DNA from: Anaerolineales bacterium
GTDB taxonomy: Bacteria > Chloroflexota > Anaerolineae > Anaerolineales > Villigracilaceae
Direction of reading: 5' to 3'
Assembly: GCA_030834895.1 (NCBI GenBank)
Contig: JAUQXA010000018.1
Coordinates: 248,001 to 312,000 of the forward strand
DNA: 64,000 nt
Below the pieces are notes generated by a model. That model worked only from the letters and a program-made list of their open reading frames with translations, made no database searches and was not told where the DNA came from. This document shows, piece by piece, positions 29,534 through 38,176 of this stretch. The position numbers were made by a program, and so were the translations under genes. Position 1 is the first letter of the stretch; every line of letters begins with the position of its first letter.

Positions 29534-31555
29534 TCAACTTTGGGGTTTCGCCTCCCAAACGCGCATGCAGTTGCGTCCAGCCTGCTTGGCCATGTACATG
29601 GCGGCATCGGCGGCTTTGATGACCGCATCCGAATCGCCGCCGTCTTTTGGGTAAAAGGCCACTCCAATGGAAATGGCGGTGGAGAGTCTGATGCCGCCAT
29701 AATCCACTTCCGTTTTATGAAAGCTATGACGGATTTCCTCGGCGCGTCGTCTTGCATCCGCCTCTCCCACCTGCGGCATGATCACCAAAAACTCCTCGCC
29801 GCCGTAGCGACAGGCAATGTCACCCTGACGCGTATGCGTGCGCAACAGCTCAGCCAGCGCCACCAATATCATGTCGCCGACGTCATGTCCATAGGTATCG
29901 TTGAACTGCTTGAAATAGTCAATGTCCATCATCATGAAACTGACGGGATACTTTTCCCGCCGGGCGCGCGCAAGTTCGCGTCCCATGGTTTCATAGAGAT
30001 AGCGGCGGTTGTACAAACTCGTCAGCGGATCGCGGATCGCCTGCTCGCGTAAAATTTCCTGCAGCTTGAGATTTTCCTTAATCTGCTCCGCAAGTTGCTC
30101 GTTCATCGAACGCAACTGGATCTGGGACTCTTTTCGGTCCGTGATGTTTTCCTTGACTGCCACGTAATGTGTAATGACGCCGTGGGCATTCAAAATGGGG
30201 GAAATACTTGCCAGTTCATAATAGATCTCGCCGCTCTTTTTGCGGTTGACAAACTCCCCCTGCCAATCCCGGCCTGCGGTGACGGTCTCCCACAATTCAC
30301 GATAGGTCTCCTTTGGGGTCAAATCTGTTTTCAGGATGCGCGGATTCTGTCCAATTGCCTCTTCCACGCTGTACCCGGTCACCCTGGTAAAACGCGGATT
30401 TATGTATTCGATCTTTCCCTTTGTATCCGTGATAACGATGGACGCAGGACTCTGCTCGACAGCACGCGAGAGTTGTTGCAGTTTCTCATCCGTGCGTTTA
30501 CGTTCGGTTATGTCATGAATAGCCGCAAGGATATGCGACACCCCTCCCAATAGGATGATCTCCGCCGACACCAAACCGTTCAGTATGCTTCCAGACTTGG
30601 AACGGAAATCGTATTCCACCCCCCGAATCCTGGAATGTTCACATAATGTGCTGACAAAGGATTCGCGTTCCTTTGGGATTGCCCAAAGCCCGAGGGTGAG
30701 TGTGGAATGACCAAGCGCCTCCTCCCTTGAATATCCTGTAGTAAGACAAAAGCTATCGTTGACTTCCACGATTTGCCCGTCGTTTACACGGGTGATGAGA
30801 ACTGCGTCCGGGCTGGAATGGAACGCCTTTTGAAATTTCTCGTCGCTCAGCCTGAGGGCATTCTCCGTCTGCTCGCGGGCTGTGATATCCACTTCCAAAT
30901 CCATGACCAGGCGACGGTTGACCATCATGAACAGGCTGAAAACCAGCATGATGGAAAGCATCTGGTACAAAATCAATGCCGATGTGTCGTACACATTGGA
31001 ATGGAAGAAATCATTACCTGCCGGGACGAAAACGTCAACCAGGATGCGTACTATGCTGACCAGACAATAAGCGACAAACAGGATGCCCGCATTGCGCGTG
31101 TGATGACGCACTTCGATATCCACCCCGCGCAGCATAAGCCATGCGCACTGGGAACAAATCACCAGTAAGCCAAGTGAAAAAATGATGTTGCGTGCTTTCA
31201 GACTGGGATAAATAAAAACAAAATAGGCATGTGTCGCAATAAAAATTATCAGCAGGACGGCGTTATGGAACTGTGATCTGCGTTTGACCCAAAACCTTTC
31301 GAGACCCGCCAGCAGGAGCATGGCCCCGCCAACGCCAAGCGCGTTGCTGACGGTCATGGATATGAAATCAGGCACAATCCCGCGCAGGACAACCAAAATC
31401 AACGCAATAAATTGCAGCGCAAAATCCGCCAGCCAGAAGCCAGTCCCATCGAAACGCCCGCGGTGCAGCCTCCACAGCATGGTCATGACCAGAGCGCAGA
31501 TGACGTTGGTGATCATGTAACTGACAATGACCGTCTTCATGTCGAGTAGATTCAT
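29534..31555 (-). CDS. Membrane diguanylate cyclase with two PAS domains
   Basis: The 673-residue protein starts with about six or seven membrane helices (residues about 8-215), then PAS 1 (about 235-355, FHSSPDAVLI), PAS 2 (about 360-485, EQSPASIVITDTKGKIEYIN, NITDRKESQ), a coiled coil and a C-terminal GGDEF domain. The active-site motif is RYGGEEFLVI, and an RxxD inhibitory site (RQGD) lies exactly five residues before it, so cyclic di-GMP synthesis with product inhibition is expected. It would sense a membrane-borne or small-molecule signal. It stands alone between the kinase and an MFS gene, so a link to sugar use is not evident. Confidence 0.92.
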   Translation of the reverse strand: MNLLDMKTVIVSYMITNVICALVMTMLWRLHRGRFDGTGFWLADFALQFIALILVVLRGIVPDFISMTVSNALGVGGAMLLLAGLERFWVKRRSQFHNAVLLIIFIATHAYFVFIYPSLKARNIIFSLGLLVICSQCAWLMLRGVDIEVRHHTRNAGILFVAYCLVSIVRILVDVFVPAGNDFFHSNVYDTSALILYQMLSIMLVFSLFMMVNRRLVMDLEVDITAREQTENALRLSDEKFQKAFHSSPDAVLITRVNDGQIVEVNDSFCLTTGYSREEALGHSTLTLGLWAIPKERESFVSTLCEHSRIRGVEYDFRSKSGSILNGLVSAEIILLGGVSHILAAIHDITERKRTDEKLQQLSRAVEQSPASIVITDTKGKIEYINPRFTRVTGYSVEEAIGQNPRILKTDLTPKETYRELWETVTAGRDWQGEFVNRKKSGEIYYELASISPILNAHGVITHYVAVKENITDRKESQIQLRSMNEQLAEQIKENLKLQEILREQAIRDPLTSLYNRRYLYETMGRELARARREKYPVSFMMMDIDYFKQFNDTYGHDVGDMILVALAELLRTHTRQGDIACRYGGEEFLVIMPQVGEADARRRAEEIRHSFHKTEVDYGGIRLSTAISIGVAFYPKDGGDSDAVIKAADAAMYMAKQAGRNCMRVWEAKPQS

Positions 31556-31750
31556 TTGTCAACTCGGGTCTTTGCACACACCAGAATGATAACGTCCCAC
31601 ACGATGACATGCGGGATCGCAGGCGTCTGCTTCAAAGCGCATAAGGGAGGCTATTTCAGCAACCAGGGCGAAAACGACGGTGGCTTTCACATGCCGATGA
31701 TACTTCAAATAAATTATTTAAGGAAATGTTTATCATTGGCTCGTTCATCG

Positions 31751-33022
31751 TCAGTCATGCGCGTCGGGCTGGGATGAGGGAAAGAGGAACCCCGGTCGCC
31801 CAATGAACCAGACCAACAGGATGCCAATCGCAAACAGGAGCATGTTCAGCGCAAACGGCAGGGCGCGGTCCACTGCGGAGAGTTGACCAGCGATCCAGCC
31901 GAAGGGTGAAATCAACAAGATCAAAGCCACATACACCATGGCGCTGACCCGGGCGCGCTCATCCGATTCCAACGAAAACGCAAGCAGGGACTCGGTCATC
32001 GGGTTGACCAATGCTGAAGCGGCGCCTTCGAGTGCGACACTAAGGACCAACAGGGGAATGGCGCGCGCGGGCATCACCACCAGCAACAATTGACTGGCAA
32101 AAAAGGCGACGAACCCCGTCCATAACGGCAGGCGGAAGCGCCGCAGGTTGGTCAGGCGCGGACCAAGTAAAAAGAAACAGATGGTCATGACGATCGAGCG
32201 GAGAGCGACATAGGTGGAAATTTCGGAATCGGTAAAGCCGAGTTTACTCGTAAATAAAACTCCCCAGAAACTGCCGCTGACGGTGGTGTAAATGTTGGTG
32301 ATGACCAGCAGGGACAATGCCGCCAGCACGGGCCTGGAATGCAAGAGCTGGCTGAAAACACTTCGATATTCGCCCAACAGACTCACAAGCGAACGGTGAC
32401 GGGTTTCCTCACGGCGCTGAATGCCGCGCCTGGTCTCATGGGAATACAGATACAGCACAATGGCTTTTGCCGAGAGCACGACGAAGCCAAATGTGAACAA
32501 TCCCCGCACTGCTGGGATCAATCCGAAGCGTCCAACGAACCATCCACCCAGCGGGGCAATGAACGCCGAACAGACCGCGAAGATAAAGATCCAGGTCCAG
32601 ATGTGAACCAGATGACGCTCCTCGGCATCCTCCACCATCAGACAGGTCCAGGCTGTGTTCGAGATGCGCCACAGGCTGTTCATCGCAGCCGCCGCGACAA
32701 AGAAGCGAAAATCTTGGGCAACTGCCCAGATCAGACAGGGCATACTCCAGCCCAGCAAATCTGCAATAAGCAGGGTCAGCCGCCTGCCAAACTTATCGAC
32801 GATCGCGCCGCTGAGCAGGGCGGTGAAAATCTGGAGTGCCAATCCCAGGCTGGCGATGCTTCCGATTTGCTGGTCATTCAATCCCAGAGCCAGCATGTAG
32901 ACGGAGAAAAATGGGTTGAACAGGTTGTATGGAATTCCAAACATCACCTCGGTGAGTACGGTGACACGCGGGTTGCCTTTCAGTTCGCGCAGGGTTTGAA
33001 AGAGAGGATGATTTCGGAACAT
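31751..33022 (-). CDS. MFS transporter
   Basis: The 423-residue protein has about twelve hydrophobic segments and the MFS loop 2-3 motif in the form GAIVDKFGRRLTLL. Such proteins are secondary transporters for sugars, drugs or metabolites; nothing in the sequence fixes the substrate. The ATG at 33022 has a weak AGAGAAAG upstream and a 13-bp perfect hairpin 28-63 bases ahead of it. The 195 bases between it and the GGDEF gene contain no gene that I can support. Confidence 0.85.
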   Translation of the reverse strand: MFRNHPLFQTLRELKGNPRVTVLTEVMFGIPYNLFNPFFSVYMLALGLNDQQIGSIASLGLALQIFTALLSGAIVDKFGRRLTLLIADLLGWSMPCLIWAVAQDFRFFVAAAAMNSLWRISNTAWTCLMVEDAEERHLVHIWTWIFIFAVCSAFIAPLGGWFVGRFGLIPAVRGLFTFGFVVLSAKAIVLYLYSHETRRGIQRREETRHRSLVSLLGEYRSVFSQLLHSRPVLAALSLLVITNIYTTVSGSFWGVLFTSKLGFTDSEISTYVALRSIVMTICFFLLGPRLTNLRRFRLPLWTGFVAFFASQLLLVVMPARAIPLLVLSVALEGAASALVNPMTESLLAFSLESDERARVSAMVYVALILLISPFGWIAGQLSAVDRALPFALNMLLFAIGILLVWFIGRPGFLFPSSQPDAHD

Positions 33023-33049
33023 GGATATTGGCTTTCTCTGAACAAGAAT

Positions 33050-33085
33050 TTCTGGAGTCCATCAACGAGCGAATGGACTCCAGAA
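33050..33085 (-). promoter_or_regulatory. 13-bp perfect hairpin in the MFS gene leader
   Basis: TTCTGGAGTCCAT (33050-33062) pairs perfectly with 33073-33085 around a 10-nt loop. On the minus strand it is 28 bases upstream of the MFS start and is followed by only a weak T-rich stretch. It could be an operator or a leader hairpin. Confidence 0.5.
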
Positions 33086-33533
33086 CTGTCAGTTCCTGAC
33101 TATACCATGTTTGGAAGTAGCCCCAAGTAGCAAGTCAGGTATCTGCTGACCCGCTCAAAGAATGGCAAGATATCCAACGTGACAGGGTAACCCCTGAGCG
33201 GGGTCGGATGGAAATTTGATATGGTCTTGTCAAGAGGCAATTGCCACAAAAGACAGTAAAATCAATAACCGTTAAAAGGATGTAGTTTGCGTCTCTGAAA
33301 TTCATCTATGCCACTGTTGTGGTCGGACCAATCTTCTGCCTGTGTTTTCATTACAAATGCCGTTTTGAAGCTCTTTCATCCGCGCCACAGTCAGCGCCCG
33401 GTAGCCGGTTTGAAAGTTACGGCAGACGATGGGTCTATCCCTGCAATTTCGGTCAATTTATCGAGCGGAAATTTGGATGGAGGCTAAAATCCCTTGCATG
33501 GAGTAAAATGTTTGCGACTCAAGGATGACAAAT
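33086..33533. other. Intergenic region before the two-component system
   Basis: About 450 bases separate the divergent MFS and response-regulator genes. One hairpin is visible: GACCCGCTCA (33148-33157) with TGAGCGGGGTC (33195-33205), one bulged G, enclosing GGGTAACCC. A 69-codon plus-strand frame at 33319-33528 resembles no family I know and is not called. Promoters for both directions are expected here but I see no clear one. Confidence 0.45.
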
Positions 33534-35108
33534 ATGTTGTACAAGGTTTTTTTTGTTGAAGACGAAGTTATCACTCGCGAGGGTATCCGTGATAATGTGG
33601 ACTGGAATGCCAGCGGATTTGAATTTTGCGGCGAGGCGACTGACGGCGAGATGGCCCTGTCCCTGTTACGCGCTGCCCAGCCTGACGTGTTGATCACCGA
33701 CATCAAGATGCCTTTTATGGACGGCCTGCAACTCAGCAAAGTTGTCAGGGAACGCATGCCCTGGGTGAAAATCATTATCCTCAGCGGACATGACGAGTTT
33801 GAATATGCCCAGCAAGCCATCAATATAGGGGTCACAGATTATCTTCTAAAACCAGTCACTGCCAGAAAATTACAAAACACCCTTCAAAAACTGGCCGAGC
33901 GACTCGACCAGGAAAGAAAAGAACAGGATAAATTGAAAAAGCTTCAGGAGCAGGTGGAGGAAAATCAGGCGGCAATTCGTGAAAGGCTTTTGTTCAATCT
34001 GGTGGTGGGGGCAATTTCTCCAACGGACGTCATCGAAAAGGGACAGGCGTTAGGACTTGACCTGATCGCAAGGTATTATCTGGTTGTCGTCCTGAAAATT
34101 GAGCTGGGGGACCGTACAGAACAATACGACTATGATGAATTGCAAGGGATTCAACGTCATATAATCGAGCTGGCCGAAAAAAATCCTGATGTTTTTTCGC
34201 TAAAACGGGAATGGGGTGACCTGATCCTGGTCATGAAAGGAAATACTCCGGAATATTTCGAAGAAGAACGTGATTTGCTCCTGGATGAAATCAGACAGCT
34301 GGTTGCAAAGACCCGTTATCAGGTTGTCATTGGCATGGGGTCGCCAAAAAAGCGGATTGCCGATATCCGCCAGTCCTTCATTGAGGCTCTGATCCATATT
34401 CAAAATTTAGTCAGTGGGAATAAATCCGGGTTGAACCATGCCTTTGAGCGAACGGAATTACTTAAGCTGGATAAATCGGCTGTTGAAAATTACCTGCGCA
34501 GCGGTACAAGGGATGGGTTTGACGAATTTTTCAACGCTTATCTTCGGCCGTTGGGTGAAACGGCGTTGAAATCAGATTTGATCAAAAATTATCTTTTTGC
34601 TGATGTTGTCCTGTCCGTTGCGAAACTGGTGAACGATCTGGGCGGCGAGGTGGACAAGGTCATTCCGGAACTGAATTCCATCGAAACGATCATGGCGGAC
34701 ATCAAAACGATCGAACAGTTGCGTGAACAAACCCATAAAATATTATCCAACGCGCTGGCTTATCGCGACAGTCAGCCGAATAGGCAGTATAAAAACCTGA
34801 TTCGCCAGGTGCGCGAGTACATCCAGCACCATTATGCGGACCCGGAACTTTCGCTCAACGAGGCGGCTTCACAGGCAAATCTTAGCGCCAGCCATTTCAG
34901 CGTTGTTTTCAGCCAGGAAACCGGACAGACGTTCAAGGAATACCTGACTGAAATCCGCATTAACAAAGCAAAGGAATTGTTGCGAATGACATCGTTGCGG
35001 TCGGCGGACGTTGCCTATCAGGTGGGATACAACGACCCTCATTACTTCAGTGCGGTTTTCAAGAAGAACACCGGACTTACGCCCATGGAATTTCGTTCGC
35101 AGATTTAA
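33534..35108 (+). CDS. Response regulator with AraC-type DNA-binding domain (YesN-like)
   Basis: The 524-residue protein joins an N-terminal receiver domain (acidic residues E9-D10, phospho-acceptor D56 in LITDIKMPFMDG, then LLKP), a middle region of about 270 residues with coiled coil, and a C-terminal pair of AraC helix-turn-helix motifs (LNEAASQANLSASHFSVVF, ADVAYQVGYNDPHYFSAVFK). Such regulators activate sugar-uptake operons. The ATG at 33534 is spaced well from AAGGA; an ATG nine bases earlier is too close. The partner kinase gene starts 21 bases downstream. It most likely activates the sugar transporter operon at 38177. Confidence 0.93.
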   Translation: MLYKVFFVEDEVITREGIRDNVDWNASGFEFCGEATDGEMALSLLRAAQPDVLITDIKMPFMDGLQLSKVVRERMPWVKIIILSGHDEFEYAQQAINIGVTDYLLKPVTARKLQNTLQKLAERLDQERKEQDKLKKLQEQVEENQAAIRERLLFNLVVGAISPTDVIEKGQALGLDLIARYYLVVVLKIELGDRTEQYDYDELQGIQRHIIELAEKNPDVFSLKREWGDLILVMKGNTPEYFEEERDLLLDEIRQLVAKTRYQVVIGMGSPKKRIADIRQSFIEALIHIQNLVSGNKSGLNHAFERTELLKLDKSAVENYLRSGTRDGFDEFFNAYLRPLGETALKSDLIKNYLFADVVLSVAKLVNDLGGEVDKVIPELNSIETIMADIKTIEQLREQTHKILSNALAYRDSQPNRQYKNLIRQVREYIQHHYADPELSLNEAASQANLSASHFSVVFSQETGQTFKEYLTEIRINKAKELLRMTSLRSADVAYQVGYNDPHYFSAVFKKNTGLTPMEFRSQI

Positions 35109-35129
35109 CCGCTTGCTCAGGAGAGCGAT

Positions 35130-36752
35130 ATGACTCAAAAAACGATACTGCCCGGTTTCAGGCAATTCCTGCTTCGGATAAGCGCAGAAGCGGGTTCCGG
35201 CAGTAAATCCCCGCTTAGGTTTTTTGGACGATTAGCCGATATTATTGCTGGCGTCAATTTGTCCATTCGCACGAAGATTTTGGTCTCCCTTTGCGTTGTC
35301 ATTTTGTTGATGGGCGCCACGAATGTAGTATCAATGCTGCAAGTATTGAATTATAGCCGCCAGTATGATGCCATTATCACGAACATTACCACCGCAAACA
35401 GCATCAGCGGCAGCATCAAGCCTGACATCGATAATGAGATGTGGAAGATCGTAGCCGGGAAGGAAAAATTCTCGGAAGGAAAGCAGTACCAAATCATCGA
35501 CAACGTAAACACAAAAGTACGCTGGATGATGGAAAATACTGATTCGAAACGGGCCAAGGTCAAACTGGATTTAATCCTTAGGACGTTGCAATCGCTGGAG
35601 GGATATGTCGATCAGATGGGCGACAAAATCGCACAGAATAGCACTGCTGCTGAAAACGAAGCCATACTGGAAAACATCCGGTTTGCGACCTCTGTGATGG
35701 AGGAAGTCGTACAGAATTACGTGTTGTATGAGGTGCACCGCACCGAGGATCAGTACCAGCTCATGCGCGAAAGCTTTGTGCGCTGGCAAATTCTTTCCCT
35801 CATCCTGATTTTCAGCGCTGTGGGTTTTTCGGTGGTGGCAGCCTGGAGTTTGTCCAAGAGCATTTACACTCCCATTAAAAAATTACATGACGTGACCACC
35901 ACCATCACCAAAAATGACCTGCAAGCATTGATGACCAGCGATAACGTGGATGAGATCACCGAATTGGGAATGAGTTTTAACATCATGATCGGAAAGATCA
36001 AGGAGTTGTTGGATTCGAAGATCAAGGAGCAGGAGGAACTCAAGAAGGCCGAACTGCGCGCCCTTCAGGCCCAGATCAATCCCCATTTTCTTTACAATAC
36101 TCTGGATACGATCATCTGGATGGCTGAATCCAAGAAGACCGATCAGGTGATCAGGATTGTCAGCGCGCTGTCAAATTTCTTTCGCATCAGTCTCAGCAAA
36201 GGCATGGACTGGATCACCATTGGAGAAGAGGTCGAACGCGTCAGAAATTATCTGACCATTCAAAAGATGCGGTATCAGGACATTTTGGATTTCAAAATCG
36301 AAGTCGATGAAAACGTATTCGAGAACACCATCCTGAAATTGATTCTCCAGCCGCTGGTCGAGAACGCCCTTTATCACGGCATTAAGAACAAGAGGCAGAG
36401 AGGCACAATCAGTGTACGGGCCCGGCAAAAGGGCGAAGATGAAGTCCTGCTCGAAGTGGAAGATGATGGAATCGGTTTCACCACTGAAAAACTGGCGCAG
36501 CTGCGTGCCGAGTTGGAGGATGATTCAGGCGATATTAAACTGGAAAGCGGGTTCGGGATCGGCAATGTCAACAAGCGTATCAGGCTGTATTATGGAAAGC
36601 CTTATGGACTTTCCATCCGAAGCGAGTATGCCACCGGCACTTGCGTGACGCTGGTAATTCCAGCCAAGGTGGAGATGGCGCCGCAGAAAAATAACTCTGC
36701 GAACGCGCAGGATTCGACGATGGCAGTTGAAAAACAAGAGGAGCGTGGTTAA
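35130..36752 (+). CDS. Sensor histidine kinase (YesM/LytS type)
   Basis: The 540-residue membrane kinase has two helices (about 47-69 and 219-241) bounding an extracytoplasmic, mostly helical sensor domain of about 150 residues, a HAMP linker (about 242-295) and a His_kinase/HATPase module. The phospho-acceptor is H319 in QAQINPHFLYNTLD; ATP-site motifs are LVENALYHGI, DDGIGF and GFGIGNVNKR. It starts after AGGAGAG. The TAA shares one base with the ATG of the next gene, a sugar-binding lipoprotein, so the binding protein probably docks on this sensor domain and reports sugar to it. Confidence 0.94.
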   Translation: MTQKTILPGFRQFLLRISAEAGSGSKSPLRFFGRLADIIAGVNLSIRTKILVSLCVVILLMGATNVVSMLQVLNYSRQYDAIITNITTANSISGSIKPDIDNEMWKIVAGKEKFSEGKQYQIIDNVNTKVRWMMENTDSKRAKVKLDLILRTLQSLEGYVDQMGDKIAQNSTAAENEAILENIRFATSVMEEVVQNYVLYEVHRTEDQYQLMRESFVRWQILSLILIFSAVGFSVVAAWSLSKSIYTPIKKLHDVTTTITKNDLQALMTSDNVDEITELGMSFNIMIGKIKELLDSKIKEQEELKKAELRALQAQINPHFLYNTLDTIIWMAESKKTDQVIRIVSALSNFFRISLSKGMDWITIGEEVERVRNYLTIQKMRYQDILDFKIEVDENVFENTILKLILQPLVENALYHGIKNKRQRGTISVRARQKGEDEVLLEVEDDGIGFTTEKLAQLRAELEDDSGDIKLESGFGIGNVNKRIRLYYGKPYGLSIRSEYATGTCVTLVIPAKVEMAPQKNNSANAQDSTMAVEKQEERG

Positions 36753-37756
36753 TGAAGGTTGCGCATATTTTTGTTTCTTTTTTGGCCTTTGTGGTCATTC
36801 TTGGCTCAGGCTGTTCCCGACAACCATCTTCATTATTTACTCCACAACCCGATTCAAATTCGGATATCACCCCCAAAAAAAACTACGAAGACTTGATTGT
36901 CGGTTATGCCCAGTTGGGGGCTGAAAGTGAATGGCGGGCTGCCAACACCATTTCCATCAAGGAAACTGCGGAAAATTTGGGCGTGGAGTTGCGTTTCCTC
37001 GACGCACAGCAGAAACAGGATAACCAGATCGTGGCGATTCGCAAGTTCATCGTCCAGAAAGTGGATATTATTGGAGTTTCACCCATCGTCGAAACAGGTT
37101 GGGAAGAAGTCTTTCAGGAGGCAAAAGGCGCCGGCATTCCCATCATTTTGGTTGATCGGCGAGCGGCTGTCCCGGAAGACCTTTACGTATCCTATCTGGG
37201 TTCGGATTTTCTTGAGGAAGGCCGCAAGTCCGCGCGAATCATGGCTGACCTTGTAAACGGGAAGGCAAACATTGTCGAGTTGGTAGGCACGGTTGGTTCC
37301 GCGCCTGCGAATGACCGATATACGGGCTTTCGGGAGATATTACAGGAATATCCCGAGATGAAAATCATCGATTCGGAGTCGGGTGACTTTACGCGTGCCA
37401 GAGGCAGGGAAGTGATGAGGAGGTTCCTGCAAAAGCACGGCGATGAAATCACCGCGGTGTATGCACATAATGATGATATGGCGCTCGGCGCGATCGAGGC
37501 GATCGAAGAATACGGGCTCAAACCGGGGGTGGACATCAAGATTATTTCAGTGGATGCTGCGCGGGGTGCCTTTGAGGCGATGATTGCCGGGAAATTAAAT
37601 GCGGCGGTGGAGTGTAATCCTCTGCTGGGTCCGCAGTTTTTCGAGCTGGCATTAAAGGTGGTCAACGGGCAGCCTGTTCCCAAGTGGGTCCCATCCATTG
37701 AAGGCGTTTTTTTCCCCGAAGATGCCAGCGAGATTTTGCCCACACGTAAATACTAG
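36752..37756 (+). CDS. Sensory sugar-binding lipoprotein (YtfQ-like paralogue)
   Basis: The 334-residue protein has a signal peptide with a near-lipobox (LGSGC, Cys 21, Gly instead of Leu at -3) and a ribose/galactofuranose-type periplasmic binding fold (VGYAQLGAESEWRAANT, VIGVSPIVETGWEEV-like, HNDDMALGAIEAIEEYG, SVDAARGAFEAMIAG). It is clearly a paralogue of the transport binding protein at 38177. It is translationally coupled to the histidine kinase, and a terminator lies right after it, so it belongs to the sensor operon, not to the transporter. I infer that it delivers the ligand-bound state to the kinase, as in other three-component systems. Confidence 0.9.
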   Translation: MKVAHIFVSFLAFVVILGSGCSRQPSSLFTPQPDSNSDITPKKNYEDLIVGYAQLGAESEWRAANTISIKETAENLGVELRFLDAQQKQDNQIVAIRKFIVQKVDIIGVSPIVETGWEEVFQEAKGAGIPIILVDRRAAVPEDLYVSYLGSDFLEEGRKSARIMADLVNGKANIVELVGTVGSAPANDRYTGFREILQEYPEMKIIDSESGDFTRARGREVMRRFLQKHGDEITAVYAHNDDMALGAIEAIEEYGLKPGVDIKIISVDAARGAFEAMIAGKLNAAVECNPLLGPQFFELALKVVNGQPVPKWVPSIEGVFFPEDASEILPTRKY

Positions 37757-37800
37757 TCGGGCGTTGCCGCCACCAAAAGAAAATTAACTCTTTTCAAAAA

Positions 37801-37832
37801 AAAACGCCATTCAGTATAACGGCGGTTTTTTT
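37801..37832 (+). terminator. Rho-independent terminator of the sensor operon
   Basis: AAAACGCC (37801-37808) pairs with GGCGGTTTT (37821-37829, one bulged G), followed by a run of seven Ts. It separates the sensor operon from the transporter leader. Confidence 0.82.
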
Positions 37833-37984
37833 GCTTTTCCTACACAATGGAAAAATCGACCACTCCCAAAAAAGAAATCATGGAGTATCGTACCACGAAG
37901 ATGTATCCTATCTACAGTATGTGCTTTGATTCTCACCTGCGTTTTGTTCGTATGTTTTGGGGAAAAATGGAGATAAACCAGGAA

Positions 37985-38108
37985 GGAGGTGTGCCGGCTG
38001 ACAGATAATCAGGACTCAATAAAAGGTGGAGGTACCTGCTCATTGATTGGCGTCTCAGAGCAAGCACCTCCGGGCGAAAGATGACCCATCAGAGAAAGGC
38101 ACCTTCGC
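37985..38108 (+). promoter_or_regulatory. Candidate structured leader RNA, copy A
   Basis: Upstream of the binding-protein gene at 38177. It has GGAGGTG (37985-37991); a hairpin GGAGGT (38028-38033) / ACCTCC (38066-38071) with inner stem TGCTC (38037-38041) / GAGCA (38058-38062) and TTGGCGTCT (38047-38055) in the loop; and a second helix GCGAA (38074-38078) / TTCGC (38104-38108). Copy B at 45804-45933 has the same parts in the same order. The 420 bases between genes here hold no ORF with support. Confidence 0.6.
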
Positions 38109-38176
38109 GTGCCCCATTATATCGCACCCAAACCTCCGCAAGGAGAACCGATTATTCCAAGAATGGAGAGAAGAAA

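Noticed and set aside
32339..33130. A 263-codon plus-strand frame opposite the MFS gene
   Set aside because: Very hydrophilic shadow of a membrane protein on the other strand, with no ribosome site.
33391..33470. GC-rich stretch before the response regulator considered as a riboswitch remnant (for example for cyclic di-GMP)
   Set aside because: The consensus bases and paired elements of known classes could not be laid out.
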